Origin: DATASD01 sp035478835
GTDB lineage: Bacteria > Patescibacteriota > Saccharimonadia > Saccharimonadales > UBA4665
Assembly (NCBI GenBank): GCA_035478835.1
Contig: DATIJH010000009.1
Location: 248,001 to 312,000 of the forward strand
DNA length: 64,000 bases
Reading direction: 5' to 3'
How positions within the stretch are numbered: the first letter of the stretch is position 1; every line of letters starts with the position of its first letter. A program made the translations under genes and the position numbers. Below are positions 42,390-49,832 of this stretch, in pieces. The notes beneath the pieces are model-generated. The model searched no databases, was not told the origin of the DNA, and saw nothing but the letters and a program-made list of their open reading frames with translations.

Positions 42390-42583
42390 AGTTTCTCCGC
42401 GCAAGTGCTTGGTCACTTACGGTTTACCTGTACGCCTTGCTTTTTTGTGGATTGACACAAAAATGCTCGGCTCCGAGTGGTTTCTGATCTGTTACGGATC
42501 AGACCTTCCCAAATCACCAAGTACAGGAATTTGTTATACCCAACAAGTGTATCAGGTAACCTGTACACCTGTCAATATGTTGT
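42390..42583 (-). promoter_or_regulatory. Promoter and structured leader of rplC operon
   Basis: TTGACA (complement of 42570-42575) and TACACT (complement of 42546-42551) are 18 bases apart. The spacer holds the dyad CAGGT-T-ACCTG. The leader of about 150 bases can form TCTGATC/GATCAGA, CTCGG/CCGAG, TTTTTGTG/CACAAAAA and AAGTG/CACTT stems. The 10-mer GTACAGGTWA occurs once in the promoter and once near the start of translation. Confidence 0.6.
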
Positions 42584-43324
42584 CTATATTACGCCATATT
42601 GTTCGAGCGAGCTGGCCAGCGGCGTATGCATGTCAGTCAATTGATAAACGAATTCACCTTGGTAAAATCGTTCGCCACCGTAACCGGAAACTGGTGATGC
42701 GCCATGATCGCCAAGCTTGGCAAATCCGAGGTCTTGGGCTGCGTTCATTTCAACCTCATCCATGTTGCGGAGGACGAGCACGCCGCCTTCGGTGAGTGAC
42801 CGGCGCGCTTCGCGCAGCATAGTGAAGCGCAAGGCGCGACCCATAATCTCGGGGTTGTGCCACGATCGGTAGTTATTGGCCGCATGGCTGCGACTGCGGT
42901 GCAGCATGGCTCTGTCCACATCGCTTTGCAACCGCTCCTCATAAGGACGATTCAGTATTTGAGGATGATTGCCGAGTCCTTTCTCGGAGTCGTCGTTGAG
43001 TGTGGCGCCACTGGGATAGCGGTCCAAAGATGCGTTAATGATTGCGCCGAGCGAGCCGCTCGCGAACGGCCAATTCCGGATATCGGCATAGCTGTCAATA
43101 TTGCCGTGCCGCTTGCTGATATTCGTTACGACAAGCGGTGCGGGTAGCGGCTCGCTGCCTAGTACAGCAAAACCGTCAAACGTGGGGCCTCCCACCTCGG
43201 CAATTGGCTTGCCGGTGGCGGCGATGGCGGCAAGTGTCTGCCCCCGCAGGTGCCGTGCTCGTCGATTATACAGTGGTGACCCATCAGAACGCGGCGTATG
43301 CGGATACGGCAAGAACTCAGACAT
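42584..43324 (-). CDS. Putative class I SAM-dependent methyltransferase
   Basis: 246 residues. PIAEVGGPTFDGF looks like the glycine-rich SAM loop, ADIRNWPFASGSLGAIINAS matches the acidic-loop and strand-4 region, and REARRSLTEGGVLVLRNMDE matches the post-core helix and strand seen in methyltransferases. The family is not identified further. TATAAT (43334-43339, complement) lies nine bases before the ATG. It precedes the rplC promoter on the same strand. Confidence 0.55.
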   Translation of the reverse strand: MSEFLPYPHTPRSDGSPLYNRRARHLRGQTLAAIAATGKPIAEVGGPTFDGFAVLGSEPLPAPLVVTNISKRHGNIDSYADIRNWPFASGSLGAIINASLDRYPSGATLNDDSEKGLGNHPQILNRPYEERLQSDVDRAMLHRSRSHAANNYRSWHNPEIMGRALRFTMLREARRSLTEGGVLVLRNMDEVEMNAAQDLGFAKLGDHGASPVSGYGGERFYQGEFVYQLTDMHTPLASSLEQYGVI

Positions 43325-43354
43325 AATAAGGCTATTATAACACCAAAAGATAAA

Positions 43355-43660
43355 TTAAGCAATAGCGATATACAGGCCGAACGGCGCAAAAAAGCCGATG
43401 AGCATGGCTACCAGCAGCACTGCATACTCGATTTTACGGTCGATTTGAAAATGGTCGTGAAACGCAAACGCCACGCCAACAATTAACCCGACAGGAAGTG
43501 GCAGCGTAACGCTCTGCCCGCGCGAAACTTTAATCCAGAGCGAGCCGAGTATCAAATACAGAACAATCTTGAGCAGAAATACACCGTCATACTCTTGCGC
43601 TACAGTGGCCCTGCGTCCGCGGAGTGCGGCAGTTTTACGTGTTTGTTTTGGTTTTGCCAT
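43355..43660 (-). CDS. Small three-helix membrane protein
   Basis: 101 residues: a basic N-terminus (KPKQTRKTAALRGRRA), then three hydrophobic segments near residues 28-46, 54-66 and 78-100. No known family. TTTAAT lies eight bases before the ATG, so the transcript is probably nearly leaderless. Confidence 0.5.
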   Translation of the reverse strand: MAKPKQTRKTAALRGRRATVAQEYDGVFLLKIVLYLILGSLWIKVSRGQSVTLPLPVGLIVGVAFAFHDHFQIDRKIEYAVLLVAMLIGFFAPFGLYIAIA

Positions 43661-43698
43661 TTACATTTATTAAAGCGTACTGCGCTCGGATGTGCAAG

Positions 43699-44469
43699 TT
43701 ACTTGCGGTGCGCCGAAGCCTTCAAGCGTACAAATTCCTGGGCAAAATTCCTAATGCCGGCTTGAATCTTCTCTGCAATTTTGCCCGGGCTCATTCCCCG
43801 GTGCTGTTGTATCCAGCGATTTTGGTCAATCTCTCCGCTCGCGAGCTTGTCGATGATGGCCCGTTCAATGGCAATCCGACTGACCTTGAGTACGCCCGGC
43901 ACACTTTGTATACCGATGAGTGATCGTATGTCGGGGTCGATGGCGTGCGCGGGAATGTGTTTTAGGTCTTCGTATAAGTCGGCGGCCAATGCGGGGTCTG
44001 GGCGCTCGGGCCATTCAAGCGCCGGATCGACCTTGTGTATCGCGCGCCGTAACAGGCTCCCGCATGTCGGGCCGAATCCCTGCAAATTATAGACTCTTTC
44101 GCTGCCAGCCACGAGCGCCTCACGCAAGTTCAAGAAGTTCTCCCTGGCAAACACTTTTTCTATGGCTATGACCGTGACATGACTGTGCAGCGTGCCTTCC
44201 CTTGTCTCTTCGACTAGCTTGCCGATAGGCCTTGTTAGTGACCAGTGCCGCAATTCATCCGCATCTACCTCTTGCGATTGCATAGCCATCAAGTCTTCGA
44301 CAGAAGGCCGGAGTGCGAGCGCCGCCATATTCTGTAGCATGTTAAATTGGCCGGCTGCCTCGCTGCGTTCTATGAGCGTGCCCTCGCCGTGCGCAACATC
44401 GTACCATTTATTGGCTAGAAACGCGGTTGCTATTGCGTGATCTTTAGCGCTGGGCGGCAATTCTGACAT
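43699..44469 (-). CDS. Hypothetical helical protein
   Basis: 256 residues, almost all alpha-helical and soluble. A segment YNLQGFGPTCGSLLRRAI could be a helix-hairpin-helix-like turn, and the C-terminal 70 residues are basic. No confident family. It is divergent from the PfkB kinase gene. Confidence 0.5.
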   Translation of the reverse strand: MSELPPSAKDHAIATAFLANKWYDVAHGEGTLIERSEAAGQFNMLQNMAALALRPSVEDLMAMQSQEVDADELRHWSLTRPIGKLVEETREGTLHSHVTVIAIEKVFARENFLNLREALVAGSERVYNLQGFGPTCGSLLRRAIHKVDPALEWPERPDPALAADLYEDLKHIPAHAIDPDIRSLIGIQSVPGVLKVSRIAIERAIIDKLASGEIDQNRWIQQHRGMSPGKIAEKIQAGIRNFAQEFVRLKASAHRK

Positions 44470-44545
44470 GAAGCTAGCTTACTATGCGTGCCTGCAATGT
44501 CAATAGCCCCTCGCGCGGCAGCTATATGGGGCGGGCGCAATCTGC

Positions 44546-44551
44546 TATACT
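44546..44551 (+). promoter_or_regulatory. -10 element of PfkB kinase gene
   Basis: TATACT ends seven bases before ATG 44559, predicting a leaderless message. Confidence 0.5.
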
Positions 44552-44558
44552 CGAGGGC

Positions 44559-45401
44559 ATGCAACAACCGAACATTGTGCTCGTTGGGCACGTTTGTATT
44601 GATACAAATACCACCGAAAATGCGACTTATACAGCCTGGGGATCATCGGTTTTATATGTCGCACAATATTATCGCGCGCAATACGGCATCGAGCCGGCCA
44701 TTATTACCGAGTATGGGCCGGATCTGCTGCCGTACGTTCCACATGCGCATTTTTTGCCGGCCGTTCCGAATCGGCCAGAGACATTGCGCTACGAAAACGA
44801 TACGCGGAGCGTTCCGCGTATCTGGCGCTGTCATAATACTGAATTTGCCGGCCCGCCCGAGCTCACACCGGCGGCAATTGAGGCCATCAAGGCCGCCGAC
44901 ATTATCGTCGTCGCTACGCTGTTGCCAAACTACTCGGCCGCATATATCGCCCAGCTTATGCAGCATGCGCGGCCAGATGCGCTCAAGCTACTCTGCCCGC
45001 AAGGTTACTTCCGCAAAATCGCTGCCGACGGTTTAGTGCAGCAGCGGGAATTTACCGAAGCCAGTACAGTACTGCCGCTTTTTGATGTGGTTGTGTACTC
45101 GGAAGAGGATCACGCCCGCGCGCTTGCGCTTGCCCGCACGTGGAGTCAGAAAATGAGCACGCAGTTTATTGTTACGCAAGGCGAAAAAGGCGCAAGTATT
45201 GTCGCTCGGAATGTTGTGCGTGCAATCCCGACAACGCCGCTCGCTCCTGAACAAATCGTTGATTCCGTCGGCTGCGGTGATACATTTGCGGCTACGGTTG
45301 CGTATCAATATTTCCAGAATCACGATCTGGTCGAAGCCGTGCAGGCCGCGCATAGGGCTGCCGCTGCCAAGCTTCTCGCCGCGCCTGCTGCGCGCAGTTA
45401 G
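44559..45401 (+). CDS. PfkB-family carbohydrate/nucleoside kinase
   Basis: 280 residues from ATG 44559; the upstream in-frame extension to 44484 precedes the -10 box and is rejected. GHVCIDTNTTENATYTAWGS is the substrate-binding start and DSVGCGDTFAATVAY the ATP/anion-hole motif with catalytic Asp (usual DxxGAGD; here Cys replaces Ala). It phosphorylates a sugar or nucleoside; the lid region is short. It ends with a four-base overlap on a convergent gene. Confidence 0.82.
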   Translation: MQQPNIVLVGHVCIDTNTTENATYTAWGSSVLYVAQYYRAQYGIEPAIITEYGPDLLPYVPHAHFLPAVPNRPETLRYENDTRSVPRIWRCHNTEFAGPPELTPAAIEAIKAADIIVVATLLPNYSAAYIAQLMQHARPDALKLLCPQGYFRKIAADGLVQQREFTEASTVLPLFDVVVYSEEDHARALALARTWSQKMSTQFIVTQGEKGASIVARNVVRAIPTTPLAPEQIVDSVGCGDTFAATVAYQYFQNHDLVEAVQAAHRAAAAKLLAAPAARS

Positions 45402-45979
45402 CGCCGTGAAGGTATAGAGACCCAGCTCAAGCGATGAATGTTCGCAAAAGGCTCACCGTCGCTCATTTCTCTGAGCGTCCCGGCCATTGCCCGCAGGGCG
45501 CCCACTACGCCCATGCCTCTGGTGGAATTGTAGTTATGATAATGCCAGCAAGTTTCGGACGCCGTCGTGAGCGCACAATTTCGATCAATAGCAACGCGAT
45601 ATCCGAGGCTTATGACATGCGGGGGTGCGACTGGCAAGCCGCTGCTTCTGTAGATGAGCGGGAATGAATATTTTGCTGCAACCATGCCTACCTGCCGTAT
45701 TGTACTCGGCAGGGGCAGATCGGCTTCTACGGTATAAACGGGGCGACGGTCTCCCTGGCGGAGCGCGGTCATACGTGGCAAAATGCCGGGTAGCGGTGTT
45801 AATTCGTGGCGTTTGGTTGAAGGCGCTACCTCGCGCGGCACGCAGTGCATTGTTAATTCTTCGGGCAAACTGCGTTCGCCAAGGAATGCTATTGTAGCGT
45901 CAACAAGGCTGTTGAACTCCGGAGCTTGTGATGCTCTGCGTAGCTCTTCTGGTGTGGTGGTGACATTGATGATTTCCAT
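45398..45979 (-). CDS. Hypothetical protein
   Basis: 193 residues with no recognised domain. The ATG lies only 16 bases beyond the rpsJ terminator stem, with GGGGAA as a weak site and no separate promoter seen, so expression may depend on read-through from tuf-rpsJ. Confidence 0.5.
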   Translation of the reverse strand: MEIINVTTTPEELRRASQAPEFNSLVDATIAFLGERSLPEELTMHCVPREVAPSTKRHELTPLPGILPRMTALRQGDRRPVYTVEADLPLPSTIRQVGMVAAKYSFPLIYRSSGLPVAPPHVISLGYRVAIDRNCALTTASETCWHYHNYNSTRGMGVVGALRAMAGTLREMSDGEPFANIHRLSWVSIPSRR

Positions 45980-45995
45980 GAATTCCCCAAAAAAG

Positions 45996-46024
45996 AAAAC
46001 ACCCTCAGAACAGAGGGTGTTTTT
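45996..46024 (-). terminator. Terminator of tuf-rpsJ
   Basis: AAAACACCCTC pairs with GAGGGTGTTTT around AGAACA, followed on the minus strand by CTTTTTT. It lies 16 bases after the rpsJ stop. Confidence 0.88.
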
Positions 46025-46039
46025 AGAAATACGCTATTG

Positions 46040-46369
46040 CTACATTTTAATTTCGACGTCGCAACCGGCCGGAAGGCTCAGGTTGGTGAGGCTGTCAATA
46101 GTTTTTGGCGTAGGATCAGTTACGTCAATCAAGCGCTTGTGCACGCGCATTTCGAATTGCTCACGACCTTTTTTGTACACGTGCGGGCTTTTTACAACCG
46201 TGAACACGCTGCGGTCAGTTGGCAATGGGATCGGGCCGGCAATGGTAGCACCAGAGCGAAGCGCCGTATCAACGATCTGCTTGGCCGCTTGGTCGATTAC
46301 CTTATGGTCATAGGCCTTGAGGCGAATGCGGATTCGTTGTTTAGTGTCTTTCTTTGGTTCTGCTACCAT
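46040..46369 (-). CDS. rpsJ: 30S ribosomal protein S10
   Basis: 109 residues with RIRIRLKAYDHKVIDQAAKQ and SPHVYKKGREQFEMRVHKRL. It lies directly behind tuf, as in the ancestral str-S10 junction, but is separated from rplC by about 3.6 kb of inserted genes. Confidence 0.97.
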   Translation of the reverse strand: MVAEPKKDTKQRIRIRLKAYDHKVIDQAAKQIVDTALRSGATIAGPIPLPTDRSVFTVVKSPHVYKKGREQFEMRVHKRLIDVTDPTPKTIDSLTNLSLPAGCDVEIKM

Positions 46370-46410
46370 TGCTTTTCCTTCTTAATGTGCGAGCTATTTT
46401 TTAGCTTGAT

Positions 46411-47595
46411 TTACTTAATGATCTTGGTTACCACACCGGCACCGACTGTGCGGCCACCTTCGCGGATAGCGAAGCGCAAACCGTCGTCCATGGCGATTGG
46501 GGCAAGCAATTTAACCTTAAAGGTTACAGTGTCGCCCGGCATGACCATTTCTTTGTCGGCTGGGAGCTCAACTTCACCAGTTACGTCCGTCGTGCGGAAG
46601 TAGAACTGTGGTTTGTAGCCCTTGAAGAATGGTGTGTGACGGCCACCTTCGTCTTTGCTCAGGATGTAGACTTCTGATTCGAACTCAGTGTGCGGTGTAA
46701 CCGTACCCGGCTTGGCAATAACCTGGCCGCGTTCGATGTCGTCGCGCTCAATACCGCGGAGCAAGATACCAGCGTTGTCGCCAGCTTGGCCTTGGTCGAG
46801 TTGCTTCTTGAAGGCTTCGATACCGGTTACGACAGACTTCTTGGTGTCGCGGATACCGACAATCTCAACTTCTTCGTTGATCTTGACAATACCTTGCTCG
46901 ATACGACCGGTAGCAACGGTGCCACGGCCTTTGATCGAGAAGACGTCTTCGACAGGCATCAGGAATGGCTTGTCAAGGTCGCGTTGTGGCTGTGGGAAGT
47001 AGTCGTCGACTGCGTCCATAAGAGCCATGATAGCGTCTTCGTTGGCGGTGTCGCCTTCGAGAGCCTTGGTAGCCGAACCGCGGATGATCGGGCAGTTGCG
47101 GTCGTAACCGTTCTTTTCGAGGAGGTCGCGAATTTCCTCTTCGACGAGCTCAACGAGTTCTTCGTCGGCGAGGTCCATTTTGTTGAGGAAGACGAGGATC
47201 TTTGGCACACCAACCTGCTTGGCAAGCAATACGTGCTCGCGGGTTTGTGGCATAGGACCGTCGGCGGCAGACACGACGAGGATGGCACCGTCAACCTGTG
47301 CGGCACCGGTGATCATGTTCTTAACGTAGTCGGCGTGACCAGGTGCGTCAACGTGTGCGTAGTGGCGCTTTGCGGTCTCGTACTCGGTGTGCGAGGTAGA
47401 AATGGTGATACCACGAGCGCGCTCTTCTGGAGCGTTGTCGATGTCAGCGTACGACTTAGGCTTGTTGATAGCGCTTGGAAGGCGCTTTGCGAGCACAGCG
47501 GTAATTGCTGCGGTCAAAGTAGTTTTACCGTGGTCAACGTGCCCAAACGTACCAATGTTAAGGTGCGGCTTACTACGGTCAAATGTGTCTGCCAT
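46411..47595 (-). CDS. tuf: Elongation factor Tu
   Basis: 394 residues. G1 GHVDHGKT at 18-25, switch II DAPGHADY, NKMD and the C-terminal domains II and III are all normal. It brings aminoacyl-tRNA to the ribosome. It is the only tuf seen and is separated from fusA by two unrelated genes. Confidence 0.98.
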   Translation of the reverse strand: MADTFDRSKPHLNIGTFGHVDHGKTTLTAAITAVLAKRLPSAINKPKSYADIDNAPEERARGITISTSHTEYETAKRHYAHVDAPGHADYVKNMITGAAQVDGAILVVSAADGPMPQTREHVLLAKQVGVPKILVFLNKMDLADEELVELVEEEIRDLLEKNGYDRNCPIIRGSATKALEGDTANEDAIMALMDAVDDYFPQPQRDLDKPFLMPVEDVFSIKGRGTVATGRIEQGIVKINEEVEIVGIRDTKKSVVTGIEAFKKQLDQGQAGDNAGILLRGIERDDIERGQVIAKPGTVTPHTEFESEVYILSKDEGGRHTPFFKGYKPQFYFRTTDVTGEVELPADKEMVMPGDTVTFKVKLLAPIAMDDGLRFAIREGGRTVGAGVVTKIIK

Positions 47596-47668
47596 TAGAG
47601 ATGACTCCTTTTAATACTTAGTGTTGTGTGGCGGATGGTCATAAAGAACTCACACCAGCGACCAGAGT

Positions 47669-47697
47669 ATTGTATCGAAAACTCCCCTCGCTGTAAA
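47669..47697 (-). promoter_or_regulatory. Promoter of tuf
   Basis: TTTACA (complement of 47692-47697), a 17-base spacer, and TACAAT (complement of 47669-47674). +1 near 47662 gives a leader of about 66 bases with AAAAGGAG before the ATG. Confidence 0.8.
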
Positions 47698-47833
47698 GTA
47701 AAATTTGCATTTTTGCCGCAAGCGGTACATACTTTGTTTCATGTCGACCGTCAATCGCGTCATTATTGCCATTATTGCGTCCAGTGCCCGGGCGATTTTG
47801 ATGGCGGACTAAAACAATTGTAGCAACCAAACG

Positions 47834-47860
47834 AATCCCCGGACAACCTCCGGGGATTTT
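47834..47860 (+). terminator. Orphan terminator upstream of PLP enzyme gene
   Basis: AATCCCCGGA-CAACC-TCCGGGGATT followed by TT and AGTATATTA. No plus-strand gene precedes it within more than 2 kb. It may end an unannotated small RNA or shield the next gene; its tail overlaps the probable TATATT -10 box (47863-47868). Confidence 0.7.
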
Positions 47861-47884
47861 AGTATATTAATGCGAAAGGAAACT

Positions 47885-49159
47885 ATGAACACAAGCCCTG
47901 AGACTGCGCCACTAACGATCGTCTCGCTGCCAAACTCAGAGCGGGCGGCGCAGACTATTTTGCGGCTCGCTGATCCGCTGAAAACTGATGAAGCCTGCCA
48001 GGCACGCTTTTATGGAGAGCTGGGTGTGGTGCCTACTGTTTTGCAGCCTGGCGGCGAAATCGGAGATTGCCCGATCTATTATAAGGACGAGACCGTACAG
48101 GATAGCGGCTCATACAAGCGGCGCGGCGCCACCTATGCGGCTACATTGAGTGGCGACGATGTAATTGCCGCGTACAGCACGGGCAATCATGGGCTGGCGC
48201 TCGCCTATGCTGGCGCGCGTTTGGATAAAGAAGTCAGGATTGCACTGCCCGAGGACGTGAGCCTTGCAAAAAGGATCCGTCTCGAGCAAACCGATGCCAA
48301 ACTTTTCTACTTTGATGACTTTACAGAGGCGCAGCAGGCCGTAGCCGAGTGGGAAACGGAATCAGGGGTCGCGGTTATTAAGCCTTTTGGCCAGCATACG
48401 GTGATCGCCGGGCAATGCAGCGCCGGGTATGAGCTTGTTGATAACCTCGTACGGCTTGGTTTGACGCACGAGGAGGTAGTGGTGCCTGTGCCGGTTGCTG
48501 GCGGTGGCTATATCTCTGGCTTTGCTTTGCCGCTTTGGGAGGCTAGACGGCGAGGTGTTATCGGCCCGCATGTGCGTGTCGTAGGGGTGCAGCCTGAGCA
48601 CACTGATGCTCTCGGCCGTGCAGTGCAGCATGTGCGAGCAAACCGTCAGCCCCAGCGATTATTTGAGGGCGACGAGCTTGACAAAGATTGTGATGCCCTG
48701 GCGATCACAGAAGAAAACCTGAGTGCTTTAACGCTTGCTATTGCCGCTGATCGGCGATTCGTGAGTTCATTCCATACGGTCGGCAAGCTGGCGCTCGCCA
48801 AGGCCCGCAGAAACCTGAGCGACCAGCTTGGCAAAGAAGTCGAGCCGGCTGCTGCCCTGCCGCTGGCCTACGCCATGGCTCATGCTCGGGCAGGCACTAC
48901 ATTTGTGCTGCCCATATCCGGCAGCAACATATCGGTTGAAACGCGCAAACTGTACGATGGGCTGATAGTCGCCGATAATGTTGCGCAATTTCAGGCTCGG
49001 TCGGCGGCGCAATTCAAGCGCAGCGAGCGCGATCCTCGACATGCAGGCTTTGATACCATATCTCTCGACCGGACAAGCCGTTTGGGTTTTTCGCCTGTGA
49101 CACGGCGCCATGTGCTGAGTACCGCAGAGCGCCGTAAGGAGGTGCGTAAGTCGCGGTAG
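47885..49159 (+). CDS. PLP-dependent threonine dehydratase-like enzyme
   Basis: 424 residues from ATG 47885, which has AAAGGA upstream. Fold-type II motifs are present: the PLP lysine in DSGSYKRRGATYA, STGNHGLALAYAGA for the phosphate/carboxylate, and the glycine loop VAGGGYISG. A C-terminal PISGSNIS replaces the usual SGGN. It most resembles threonine/serine ammonia-lyases without a regulatory ACT domain. It lies between fusA and tuf on the opposite strand. Confidence 0.78.
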   Translation: MNTSPETAPLTIVSLPNSERAAQTILRLADPLKTDEACQARFYGELGVVPTVLQPGGEIGDCPIYYKDETVQDSGSYKRRGATYAATLSGDDVIAAYSTGNHGLALAYAGARLDKEVRIALPEDVSLAKRIRLEQTDAKLFYFDDFTEAQQAVAEWETESGVAVIKPFGQHTVIAGQCSAGYELVDNLVRLGLTHEEVVVPVPVAGGGYISGFALPLWEARRRGVIGPHVRVVGVQPEHTDALGRAVQHVRANRQPQRLFEGDELDKDCDALAITEENLSALTLAIAADRRFVSSFHTVGKLALAKARRNLSDQLGKEVEPAAALPLAYAMAHARAGTTFVLPISGSNISVETRKLYDGLIVADNVAQFQARSAAQFKRSERDPRHAGFDTISLDRTSRLGFSPVTRRHVLSTAERRKEVRKSR

Positions 49160-49193
49160 CGCCCTGATACTAGTCCACTTGGCCCCCGTCGCT

Positions 49194-49703
49194 TTACTGC
49201 TCCGTATTGGCTCTGGCGAGCTCGTACAGCAGCGTGCCGGGCATTCCCGTTTCGACCTCGGCCGACAACAGCTGTGCGTTCGCAAACCAGTCGACTGCCA
49301 CTCCGATAGCTGCGTCCCGCGATGTTGACCCGTCATCTTGCACCATGTGCTCGGCTATAGAACTGATTATGCCGATCGCCTTGCTAATATCAAACAAGCC
49401 GTCACTGTCTTGATGTGCTGGGGCAATGTCCAGGCTGCCAGGTGCCCACTCGTCGCCGTCCTCTTCGGCCGGCTTGACGATAGCGAGCGGTTCTGTTGGA
49501 TTGGTGTGCTTGCCAAGCCGTACGATGCGCAGCCTTACCGGCTGGCCATCAATGCGCTCAAGGTCAACAGATACTGGAGTCACGCGGCGCACCCAATCCT
49601 CTGGAATTCCATCTGGGCGATCAAAACCGTTTACGCGTTCTGCCGGGTTTGCGGGGTCGTGGTAATATGCTTCCCTGCCGGTGGCGATGTTCTCGAAAGC
49701 CAT
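49194..49703 (-). CDS. Hypothetical protein
   Basis: 169 residues from ATG 49703, which has GAAAGGAAC upstream; a longer frame to 49829 runs into the fusA terminator and is rejected. Soluble, acidic, with beta-rich first half. No family recognised. Confidence 0.5.
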   Translation of the reverse strand: MAFENIATGREAYYHDPANPAERVNGFDRPDGIPEDWVRRVTPVSVDLERIDGQPVRLRIVRLGKHTNPTEPLAIVKPAEEDGDEWAPGSLDIAPAHQDSDGLFDISKAIGIISSIAEHMVQDDGSTSRDAAIGVAVDWFANAQLLSAEVETGMPGTLLYELARANTEQ

Positions 49704-49787
49704 ATTGTTCCTTTCTGGTAAGTTTGGTAAAACCGCATAATAGTACGGGGTGAGCGGGACTGTCAAATAATTGTTTGGTGCGCATAT

Positions 49788-49821
49788 AAAAACCGGCTGC
49801 GTAGTTTGCAGCCGGTTTTTT
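49788..49821. terminator. Terminator of fusA
   Basis: AAAAACCGGCTGC pairs perfectly with GCAGCCGGTTTTT around GTAGTTT, 12 bases after the fusA stop. Symmetric A/T tracts. Confidence 0.92.
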
Positions 49822-49832
49822 GCAAGCACTGA

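Noticed and set aside
46690..47598. 302-residue open frame opposite tuf
   Set aside because: It is the antisense shadow of a highly biased gene. Similar long antisense frames occur opposite rpoB, rpoC and fusA (for example 54918-55772 and 58181-58921).
47761..47779. Tandem CATTATTGC repeat as start of a CRISPR or iteron array
   Set aside because: There are only two copies with no spacers and no cas or rep gene in the window.
47639..47830. Possible 63-residue gene in the tuf upstream gap
   Set aside because: It runs across the tuf promoter, has no ribosome binding site and no recognisable sequence; a promoter region explains the stretch better.
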